This document shows positions 1 through 9,131 of a DNA stretch of 64,000 nucleotides, in pieces. The stretch's first letter is position 1. Each line of letters starts with the position of its first letter. A program made the position numbers and the translations under genes. The notes beneath the pieces were generated by a model. It had not been told where the DNA came from. It did not search any database and saw only the letters and a list, made by a program, of their open reading frames with translations. The stretch lies in assembly GCF_000237925.1 (NCBI RefSeq), contig NC_031496.1:16622571-16686570 (forward strand), written 5' to 3'. The stretch comes from Schistosoma mansoni (Eukaryota > Platyhelminthes > Trematoda > Strigeidida > Schistosomatidae).

Positions 1-1290
1 GATTGTGGTGTTGTAACAGGTCTATACCAATGATTGGCATAGAGACATCTGCAACCACGAAAATCCAGTGTATGGGTTTACGTAAACCCACGTTAAGGTA
101 GACGTACCTTTTACCGTAAGTAGCGATCGGTTTTCCGTTTGCCGCCTGTAAACTTAAAACAGACTCGCGAAGTCTGTCGTCGAGATTTGCTGGAAGAACG
201 CTAACTTCTGCGCCAGTGTCGACGAGGTAGCGAACTTTCGTAGTCACATCCGTGACATATAAGAGGCGGCTGTGTTCGCCGGCTACGGTTGCCGTTAACG
301 CGTGCCGGCTGGGAAGTTTCCCGAACTGTTTTTCGTGTCACTCGATTTTGGGGTCGGATAATTGCAGGGCTTCCTGCAATTTCTGGAGGATTTACCGTAC
401 TGGTTGTGATACCAGCACCAGTCGTGGTTGTCTGTCTCTCGTGGTCGAGAGACAGATCTCTTACGTGAAACGCTCCTACGTGAGGATTTTGACCGACTAC
501 GGTCATTACGAACTCTAAGATATCTTGTAAGCGTGTGACATAGTTCGGCCATGTCAGTCGAGGTCGATTGGGGTTTTTCTTTGATAGTGAAACCCTCGGC
601 CTTAGAAAATTTGGTGATTTCCAAGATTCGATCGGCAGATGCAGCTAGTTCATCTATGGCATTGTTTTGAAATGAAACAAGCACTGCCTGCACCTGTTGA
701 GGGAGTTTAGACAAGAAAAGTTGTCTAAATAGGCCATCATCGAAAGTTCGTTGGCCGATGACTTCTCTCATTCTAAGCAACATGTCCGTCGCAGAACCTT
801 GTTGCAAATCGATATTGTTAAGGAGTTGGTCTAACCGTTGTCGATCAGTTAGGTCTCCGCGTTTTAAAATCGATAGTTTAAGCGTTTCGTAAGGTTCGGG
901 AATATCACTAGTAAACATACTGGGTGTTACGTACCTGTTAAACTCGCGCGGTAACGCCTTGACTACCGCGAGGAAACGTGTGCGCGAGTCCGTGATTCCG
1001 TGCATGCAAAAATCGGCTTCTGCATAGCAGAACCAGGACTCGATATTGTCGGGCCAAAATGGCGTTAACTGAATCGAAGTAGGGGGAATAGACTTTAACT
1101 TAAAAACCTTAGGAGAGTGTTCCGTCATAGTAATATAGATAACGAAAAATGTCTAAGTAAAATATATCCGAGAAAAAAAATTCACGAAATAAAGTATATC
1201 ACAATATATAAAATTCAAATAAAGAATAACAATGAATAATAATATTCCAAAATGGAACAGACTCACAGTATATTGACTTGGTGTACCAGA

Positions 1291-1307
1291 TCACGTCGGT
1301 CTCACCA
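1291..1307 (-). promoter_or_regulatory. Primer-binding site, tRNA-Trp-like
   Basis: Directly inside the LTR the minus strand reads TGGTGAGACCGACGTGA. By my memory of animal tRNA-Trp, 15 of 17 bases are complementary to its 3' end, and the CsRn1 clade is known to prime from tRNA-Trp. The same 17 bases occur beside the LTR of copy A at 15981-15997. Confidence 0.7.
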
Positions 1308-1309
1308 AT

Positions 1310-1633
1310 GATGATGCAACGGATATTCTAGTTTTACAACTGGATACCAGTAGCACCTTCTATGTTCGATCGTTCCCAGTCAGATAGAAATCAGAAGTCA
1401 GACGAGAAGAGGCAGGAAAGATATATTTGATTCGTTACCAATATATCGAGGACCTTTTCTATAAGCTGGCTAATGAAACGTAGGAGCTGTGTCCCACGCT
1501 GTGTTGAAACGTGATCTGGTGCGGATGCAGGACCGAAAGCCTTCAGCTAAACAAGTCCACTTAAACAACGTTGTCAGCATCCAATGTCGAACACTTAATG
1601 AGCTATTGATTTTGGGGAATTATTTACAGCTAC
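1310..1633 (-). repeat. 5' LTR of gypsy copy A'
   Basis: About 324 bp. It matches the LTR at 15998-16327 and, in opposite orientation, the one at about 60515-60838. The outer boundary is set where A' and A stop resembling each other, just after the plus-strand run cagctaca. The inner boundary is set by the primer-binding site next to it. Confidence 0.8.
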
Positions 1634-3218
1634 AGTATTCCGGCTAGCATGCTAAAACGTGGAGGCGATGATATGTGTGTTTTATTACTCAAACTATTTG
1701 CGATATCACTCTCTACAGCGCATTACCCTACTGCCTGGAAAACTACACACATCATTCCCAAAATTAAAACAGGACCTGAAGCAAATGTTGAAAATTACCG
1801 ACCCATAAACATAACTTCAGTGGTGTCTAGAGTGATGGAGAAAGTAGTTAAAGCGGCGTTAGTCCAACACGTAATTACTAATAATCTCATCTCGGTCTCC
1901 CAACATGGATTTCTTAGGTCCAGATCATGTGATACATGCCTAGTGGACTACATGAATGATATAACTCTGAAACGAGACAATGGACTCCTTGTATCAGTCA
2001 TATTTTTAGACTTTAAGAAAGCTTTTGATAAGGTTCCACACAAACGGCTACTAGCCAAACTACGGTCCTTCGGAATCAACAACCCACTCTATTCATGGTT
2101 TGTTTCATTCTTAAAGGGACTTAAACAAATGGTAAAGTATAACGACTGTCTCTCATTACTTAGACCAATAACTAGTGGCGTCATCCAGGGAAGTGTATTA
2201 GGCCTGCTTTTGTTTCTCATGTATATAAACGATATATGTAACATCATAAAATCTGGGAAACCATACTTATATGCTGATGATCTCAAAATAGTATACAGCT
2301 ATAAGCCTGAGGCTCTAAGCGAAAGTGTACCCCTGATTCAAGATGATCTCAATAACCTAACTATCTGGAGCGAAAAGTGGCAATTACCATTTAACCTCCA
2401 CAAATGCGGGATCATGCACTTTGGAAAGCACCCCTATGAACCCCAACTTTACTTAAATAAAAGTAAAGTCCAGACACTTAATTCAGTAAACGATCTAGGA
2501 ATAAATTACACAGGAAGCCTAAACTTTAAAGCACACGCCTCCTCTATTATTTCTAAAGCCAGACGTCTAATTGGCTTCATAACGAAAAATTTCTTCACGA
2601 CAGATGCTAAGCTTACCCTTTACAAAATATGTGTACGACCTTCCTTAGAATACTACTCTTTTATCTTCTCTAATATGAATACCACAGACAAAATAAGAGT
2701 TGAAGATGTTCAAAGACGTTTTACACGCCAACTGCTAGGAAGTGACACCACTCTTGATTACACAAGTAGATGTAAGCACCTCTCTTTAGAACCTTTATGG
2801 CACCGTAGGTTAAGGAACAATCTGATATTTCTCTACAAAGCAATAAATGGACTGTCATTCCTAACCTCCTGCCCAACTACGATCAATGACCCAGCCTATA
2901 GACTAAGAAACAATGCATATACACTATTTACCGAAAAACACCAAAAACAAATGCGTTGTAAGTTTTTTACAGTTCGTTATAGTTAATTGTGGAACAGGTT
3001 GCCAATACCTATCCGTAACTGTGACACCTTTACCAAATTTAAAAGGCTAGTAACACTGTTACTAAACTCCAAAGAACTTCACCAACTATTCCTTGAACTC
3101 CCGCCTACCAATGAGGCACTTTATTATGGACCGCCCAATATCTAGACGGAACAAGAATATAACGAACTCCATTGTCGTTAGTTTGAATACAGCAAAACTA
3201 AAGAAAACATGCTTTATC
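1634..3218 (+). mobile_element. CR1-like non-LTR retrotransposon (LINE), 5' part missing
   Basis: The segment starts abruptly at the LTR boundary of copy A' and runs to the assembly gap. It encodes most of a reverse transcriptase of the CR1/Perere-3/SR3 type. Either the LINE was truncated on insertion or copy A' landed inside it; the upstream LINE part would then lie outside the window. The 3' end is lost in the N run. Confidence 0.85.
1649..3145 (+). pseudogene. CR1-like LINE reverse transcriptase fragment
   Basis: The frame from 1649 carries the usual landmarks of a non-LTR reverse transcriptase: a YRPI block near residue 50, the palm motif FLDFKKAFDKVPH near residue 115, SGVIQGSVLG near residue 180, and the catalytic YADD near residue 210. 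One in-frame TAA lies at 2984-2986. The same frame then resumes with LWNRLPIPIRN and runs to a TAG at 3143-3145. WNRLP is the conserved C-terminal motif of CR1-type ORF2, so the early stop truncates an otherwise open copy. The endonuclease domain and the first third of the RT are absent. A single stop in about 1.5 kb suggests moderate age. Confidence 0.9.
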
Positions 3219-3418
3219 NNNNNNNNNNNNNNNNNNNNNNNNNNNNNNNNNNNNNNNNNNNNNNNNNNNNNNNNNNNNNNNNNNNNNNNNNNNNNNNNNN
3301 NNNNNNNNNNNNNNNNNNNNNNNNNNNNNNNNNNNNNNNNNNNNNNNNNNNNNNNNNNNNNNNNNNNNNNNNNNNNNNNNNNNNNNNNNNNNNNNNNNNN
3401 NNNNNNNNNNNNNNNNNN
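3219..3418. other. Assembly gap (200 N)
   Basis: Exactly 200 undetermined bases. The round number suggests a placeholder, so the true gap length is unknown. Open frames crossing it have no meaning. Confidence 0.99.
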
Positions 3419-3694
3419 TTTCGCCTGCACGTCGGTTATTTAGGGGAAAAGTCGCTTTTTCCCCCTTACGTCGTATATTTGGGGGATATTTGTAGACAAT
3501 TTGTCGTAACGTATAACATTTGAATGAACCGCAATAAGGAACAACATTTTGCTGAGTATGTCAAAAATAACGAATTATTACATTCAATTTATGAACATCA
3601 TCATTATTACTCATGCAATAAAATACGGACACAGGCTTTTGTATGTGATGCGTTTGTACTTACTTTCTCTGTTGTTTAGCTAAGGTGTTCCGAC

Positions 3695-4882
3695 ATGGTT
3701 GGCCGCTATCACAAATTACTTACACGATGCAAGTGAGTGACGTGCTCTGTCTTTTTAGTTCCTTCTAACTGTTTATGTTGTTAGTCTAATAACATCAGTT
3801 TAAGCCAAGTCAGTGAAAGAGCTCGTAGACGTAGGGCAACCATGAACTTGTCAAGAGTCCTCGGATGTCATAGAACTACTTATAACAGACGTTGGAATAA
3901 ATTACGTACTGATTTTCTGAGGAGACATGACTTGCTTTCGTTAAGTAACTTTGCTAATGAAAGCACAACTACAGGTAACTGACTTTAACAACTATATATG
4001 TATAAACTATGTCAGTTGACAGAGAAAGTAATTGTCATGAGATTCCTTCAACTGTATTACCTTCCACAAGCTGTACCAATGAAAGGCTTCTGGAAGATAA
4101 TGGTACGTGTTTGAAGTTCATACGCTAATAAATTTATTATAGAATGTTCTACCGTCGATTTGCCCTGTCAAAAGCCTTTGAGTCGCAAAGAGAAGATTAA
4201 CAGGATATTAATGAATTTAATGACATCCACCTATCTGAGTATCCGGGATGCAGACAGGGTTCTGAATGAATTTCGCATTATCGTACCAGACTTGCCAACG
4301 AGCATTAGAAGTATCTTGAGAACGTGCATATTCAGGATAGTGGCCTATTGAAATTCAGGCAATTTACTGACCCACAAAATTACTTTACTGATCCATTTCC
4401 TTCCACTGACATAGGAATATTTAAATGCTCCGTAGTTTGCAGTGCTTACAGTTGGGTTTCCATCCGTGATGTTGACTGTAAATGTATGTCTATTAATTGT
4501 GTTAATCATTTGGTTATTGTCCCTTTGTTGCACACTGTAATGTAATTGTATTTCCTTAAATTTCCTGTTATGATATCTTTAGTCTCCAATCAATAACCAT
4601 TTAGTCTAGACTAAATGGTTATACCTTAACTATTCCTCCATGAATATTGTGTGCTCCTGTTTTCGTCCTTCCTTTTTCTTACACCTTTTTCAGCCTCCTG
4701 CAGATACTCCACCGAAAACAAATATGGCACGGGTGACTTCGTCCTACACCGTTATTAAAGCCTCAGATATTCCGGAGGGATATAAGTTCGAAACTTCTAA
4801 AAGTTCCCAACTTCGCATGTATCTATTCTCGACCATCAGTTGTATGTTGCAACGCTACCTCCATAAAGTTCGCCAAGTGTGA
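3695..4882 (+). CDS. Putative spliced gene with 35-41 bp introns, function unknown
   Basis: Not recognised. Exons fit together in phase: 3695-3732 (starting MVGRYHKLL), 3814-3974, 4016-4102 and 4143 onward, joined by introns 3733-3813 (81 bp, donor GTGAGT), 3975-4015 (41 bp) and 4103-4142 (40 bp, donor GTACGT). The last exon either runs to a stop at 4349-4351 (164 residues) or is spliced again through a 35 bp intron (4324-4358, weak donor GTGCAT) into 4359-4536 and then 4694-4882, giving about 277 residues. The N-terminus is very basic (ERARRRRATM). A segment ending LPTSIRSILRT recalls, weakly and from memory, an N-terminal region seen in some metazoan transposon-like proteins, so it may be a transposon-derived or domesticated gene. 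An AATAAA at 5036-5041 would suit the longer form. No signal peptide or membrane segment was seen. Confidence 0.42.
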
Positions 4883-5035
4883 TATTGATATGTTTCTTAC
4901 GAAATCCATTTACATTCATATCTTATGAAATATCAACCCAGCTGAGTAATTTTCAACAGTGAAAATTGTAACTTCTTTAACAATTTGATCTTGCCTGTAA
5001 ACCGGCATGTCTCATGTAACAATCTGTTATTTGAG

Positions 5036-5041
5036 AATAAA
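5036..5041 (+). terminator. Possible polyadenylation signal
   Basis: AATAAA about 150 bases after the stop of the longer model of the gene at 3695-4882. It is followed at once by an ATT repeat (5041-5056), which could instead be the tail of a CR1-like LINE. Confidence 0.3.
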
Positions 5042-5059
5042 TTATTATTATTATTAATT

Positions 5060-5799
5060 GGAACGATTTACAACAGAAAGTAGTGATATAATTTGGAAAT
5101 CAACACGATCTTTAAGTCGTAATTATTTGCGGGTAAAATTTCCAAAGCATCACTCTTATGTCCATAGTCCTATTGCTTATAATTGAGAAGGAGTCACTAC
5201 AATTTCCATAACGCAGCGTAAACAAAACACCGATACAATCAAGATTTCCTTACTTCCAAACAAGACAACTAAGTTGGACTAAATGACTCACTTATATATT
5301 GGTTTTACACACTCTTGAAGGTTAATTAATGAGCATCATACGAGTGTCATGATGCACATGTTTTCTGTCAACCCAATCGAAAGTCACAGGGAGTAATGTA
5401 ACGAACATAATTGTTGATCTAGGGGAAACGAACATTTGACTCACTGGACAAAGACTCGCATTCGATTAATCCGAGGCATTGACCCCAGACAAGATCACAT
5501 GGAAAGTATGAAGTCAACATCGACCTAACTATGAGTAATAAACCTAAGTTCAACGTCATACTCAGAATAGACTAATGTTATTCTGATTAATACAACCAGT
5601 GTCATGAGTGGCTACATGAACTTACCCAATAATCACGGCTTGTCAATCACACAGCTTCAGAAAGTGAAAATTCGCTAATCAAATCTTTGTGGTCAATGGA
5701 TGCAAGAGTAGGAATGATTTATGAAGCTGGTGAGTTAGATTAGATAGGATGGCTGATGTTTTCCAATCTGAAAACTAGTCATTTCTTTTCACAAGATAT
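5060..5799. other. No gene seen
   Basis: AT-rich sequence without a convincing open frame, splice-consistent exon or recognisable repeat. Confidence 0.6.
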
Positions 5800-6457
5800 A
5801 TATATACGCTCATAAGTAAAAAAATTTTTTGCAGTAAATATAAAAAAGTGAGCATATAAGAAAATTTTTTTTACAATAAATAATGCGAGGAGAATTCGAG
5901 ATAAAGTTTGTGTCCTACGTGCAGTAGTCGTTTAAACGTTCTGGAAATCTTACCCTTCTTCCAGGACGCTCTGCTTTAAGTTTGTCTTTCGACGTTGACG
6001 AATTATTAAGGTGTGTGTTGGCGATCGTGTGGGGTACTAAAGGTGTAGGAGCCGTGTCGTTCGAATGTACCGAAGGAAATTCGACGTAGCTAGGGTTTCC
6101 TTCTCAGTACGCTGCTTTGAGGCGATCGATACTGATGCTATCGTTCGTACCGTTCTTATCGACTACATAGTACTTAGGTTCACGTTGAAGAACTTTGAAG
6201 GGTCCTTCGTATGCTGATTCGAGAGGTCGTCGATGTGAGTCTCGACGAACGAAGACGTGTGCACTATGTCGTTATTCAGGTTGAAAGAAAACATCAGTTG
6301 ATTGAGATCGAGGGTGAACAGGTTTAACTGAACGCATAGCGTTTGTAAGCCTACTCGTGCAAGAGTTTATATCCATGTTCAATGAAGAAGCTGAAGGATC
6401 CACGAATTCTCCTGGGAGTCGGAGTGTCGTTCCGTAAAAGAGTTGAGATGCAGTGTA
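5800..6457 (-). mobile_element. 3' part of gypsy copy A: integrase C-terminal region
   Basis: Minus-strand fossil of the same family as copy A. About 5890-6455 encodes the C-terminal part of an integrase, with the RRPL...Y.GPFKV block and a SIDRLK motif typical of the clade. The stretch 5800-5890 is its AT-rich 3' untranslated part. No 3' LTR is visible below it. A similar tail fragment lies at 38180-38425. The element is broken by deletion and by the insertion above it. Confidence 0.75.
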
Positions 6458-7370
6458 ATAATAATAATAATACATTTCTGCAATAGCAGGTACACGCCAT
6501 TTTTACAGGCATGATCTACAATTTACAACATATACTGGTTCACGGTATGCACACCAAGCAAGGTTATTTAGTAATTATAATCTATAAAAGTTGATAGCAG
6601 TTCATTTGTTTAGATATGATGTGTTTTCATAAGAATAGTTTCCAAAGGAGCATGGCGTCCACGTTACATACCAGATCCAATCTCGACAAAAAGTGTATTA
6701 GGGTTTCGGTCGTGCCAAGCATTTATGTAATGCAGCTTTTTAAGTTTATAGTTGTTATAAAGTGGGCTTGTGGAGCGCCTGGTTTGAACTATGACCTTGG
6801 GTAAGCGCGTTCGTCGAGCTTGTTTCAGATGTCAGAAGTTACTTAGCTTCACCCTCAGGGCAAGATTCTGAAGAGAAAAAAAAGAGAAACCGAGGAGCAG
6901 CAAGGCATTCGGATATGAACGATAACCAATGCTTAACATTTATTAGTGGAACAGACGAAGGTACAATAAATTATTAGATTAAATTGATACTAGCTCATGT
7001 TGCAAGAGTGAAATGTGATTAGGGGCTCCAGAGGAGAGAAGGCAGTAATAAAGAACAATGAGTTGTGATATTTATCAAGGTGGAGTAGGTTCGAATGAAA
7101 GAGGGAAGTCAAGATTCGAATGAGGAAGAACAGAGAGTGCATATAGACAGTAAAGTGTTGAGTAAAATAACAACCATATCCTTTACAGTCTGTTTCTTTT
7201 CATCATCCGATGCCTGTCACACAGTTTTCATGTAAAAGTTCAAGTTAGCATGTTATAGGTTGTCTCAGTAGAATAGTTAATCCAACACAAAAATTAGAAA
7301 CATGGGTCTGAGTGGTGAGTGTAGGAGAACAACCTCAATATCACAGATTGATTGACTTGTTCTCATCCAT
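6458..7370. mobile_element. Unidentified insert in gypsy copy A
   Basis: About 900 bp separating the integrase end of copy A from its RNase H stub at 7371-7391. Read on the minus strand it ends in an ATT repeat (6457-6473), like the tails of CR1-like LINEs. No coding sequence was recognised. It could be a non-autonomous element or a badly decayed LINE 3' end. Confidence 0.4.
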
Positions 7371-7391
7371 GATCGGTAAAAAGTGTGAATT

Positions 7392-7658
7392 TTTCGTGCC
7401 TTAAGGTAACCCTCGTGCTATTGATAGAAGAAACCAGAGAAGTAGTGAATAGGTCTTTATTTCGATCTTCGCGCAGTCACAGTGGAGCGTGGGATTATCT
7501 GTTCAGACAAACAAAGGCTCTCAACATTCAATATAAGATAATAGGGAATATAACGCTTACAAAAAGTAAGGAAGTGAATGAATACTTGAACAATACTGTT
7601 TTAGCATATGCTTGGTTGTTTGGGGTCAACTCTTAACCAACCAACCTGAGCTGTTACA
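7392..7658 (-). repeat. 3' LTR of element B
   Basis: 267 bp, identical base for base to 12556-12822 by eye. The minus strand begins TGTAACAGCTCAGG. A purine-rich stretch just above it (7659-7673 read on the minus strand) is a candidate polypurine tract. Confidence 0.95.
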
Positions 7659-8456
7659 TTAGCTTCCCTCTAGAATCGACTTCCGTAGGAACGTCGGTTC
7701 GATTAACCTATCTATCGAAAACACCTTAGTTCTATTTCTCATCCCAAGGCGAAATTATCAACTCGCTCACTACTTGACTTACAATCAGTTACGACTAACG
7801 CTTTCAACGATAGTCCATGGATGTCTCTTCATTTACTAGCTTGTCATCTTATTTTGTAGCATGTGATCTTTTCTACAATTATCGCTGACGGTTTGCTGCG
7901 TGTTTTCAAGAGAAAGTGTGAGAATGTGGAATAAGAATATCTGAGGAAGTGCCGCGAGCGGGCTACCCAACACCATGTTGGTGAGGTACGATTTTTCCAT
8001 GCTCAGACCGGCTATCAGGTGTTTACTCGCCTGCCCCTTGAGTCGCCCTCAAGTAAAAAGTAAAGAAGAGTCTACTTCAAAGGTAATGGTGAAAATCAAG
8101 CAAACCTGAAGAACTGCTCCACTGCCTGCACAAAATAATAAGATACAAAATGGAAATACATAAATGCAATTGATAATTGTTCGGTTCATGTAAGTGCTTG
8201 GCCTCCAGAACGGATGGGTATTCTGGGTTGCTTTTTGAATTCGTTGCATTTGCCAGTGTTAGTTGTATGAGTTTGATTAAAATCCTCAGCCATCGTTTCG
8301 GAATACCTAGCTTATGTGTCCAGTATTTAAAAAAAAATATTTAACATAACACTTATATATCAAAGGTAAAAGGTCTGGGGAGTTGTATGTGAGGCGGAAT
8401 GAGGAAAAAAATTATTTTTAAGTAGATGCAGGGTCTGATTAGCTACGTGGTTAGAT

Positions 8457-8666
8457 TTATCCTCTAGCCGAAACTGTCAACATCCTTGACTGACTAATCG
8501 GATGTGCCCAGCGAACCCTTTTAGTCATTTGTAAAGATTTATCATCTTTACATTTCGATTCTGTAATGGATTTGTCAGTTAAACGATCTAACGACACGTA
8601 TGGTGGTTCATGATCGAGATAAGCCGGCTTTAGCCTATCAATACTTACTGTGTCGATGTTTCGCAT
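8457..8666 (-). CDS. Element B integrase C-terminal segment
   Basis: Downstream of the gap in the direction of the element. It begins with the TVSIDRLKPAY motif also seen in the copy A integrase end (SISIDRLKAAY) and ends shortly before the 3' untranslated part. 7660-8450 between it and the 3' LTR shows no further coding sequence. Confidence 0.75.
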   Translation of the reverse strand: MRNIDTVSIDRLKPAYLDHEPPYVSLDRLTDKSITESKCKDDKSLQMTKRVRWAHPISQSRMLTVSARG

Positions 8667-8918
8667 GTTTTTACTATCAACGAATATATTCTAGATTAAT
8701 CTTGAGACCGACCTTTGAAGAGGTACCCTTAAAACTGAGATGGTATCTGTAGTCGGTGTCTTTCTATTTCTTGTGCGACATCATTATCCAGATCGTGCGG
8801 GCAATTGCTTAGGTCTTTAGGTATATATACGGCGCGCGATTGTTCACGAGTATTAATCGGCTTAAGTTTAGACATGTGGTCCCGTAGGGATATACATAAT
8901 TTTCTAAATTAAGTTTGT

Positions 8919-9118
8919 NNNNNNNNNNNNNNNNNNNNNNNNNNNNNNNNNNNNNNNNNNNNNNNNNNNNNNNNNNNNNNNNNNNNNNNNNNNNNNNNNN
9001 NNNNNNNNNNNNNNNNNNNNNNNNNNNNNNNNNNNNNNNNNNNNNNNNNNNNNNNNNNNNNNNNNNNNNNNNNNNNNNNNNNNNNNNNNNNNNNNNNNNN
9101 NNNNNNNNNNNNNNNNNN
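8919..9118. other. Assembly gap (200 N) inside element B
   Basis: Placeholder-length N run inside the integrase region. Very young repeats are often collapsed or gapped in assemblies, which fits the identical LTRs. Confidence 0.99.
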
Positions 9119-9131
9119 TCCGTCGTTATTG

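Larger units (their letters stand above)
1..1633 (-). mobile_element. Ty3/gypsy element copy A' (CsRn1/Boudicca-like), 5' part
   Basis: Fossil LTR retrotransposon on the minus strand, cut by the window start. Its 5' LTR lies at about 1310-1633 and begins TGTAGCTG when read on the minus strand. The gag-like region is at 295-1128 and ends in a zinc knuckle of the form CX2HX9CX3C (starting CWYH). That CHCC form marks the CsRn1/Kabuki clade, to which the schistosome element Boudicca belongs. The start of the protease region follows at positions 1-290. It is closely related to the copy at 12823-16327 over its whole length. The element is incomplete here and carries at least one break. The family call comes from remembered clade features, not from a search. 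Confidence 0.88.

Noticed and set aside
252-518. Plus-strand open frame over the gag region of copy A'
   Set aside because: Shadow of the minus-strand gag frame; the same shadow appears over copy A at 14957-15224.
3086-3523. Open frames crossing the first N run
   Set aside because: They are open only because undetermined codons are counted as coding.
7385-7636. Plus-strand open frame repeated at 12534-12800
   Set aside because: Both copies lie inside the LTRs of element B; identity comes from the LTR, not from a duplicated gene.
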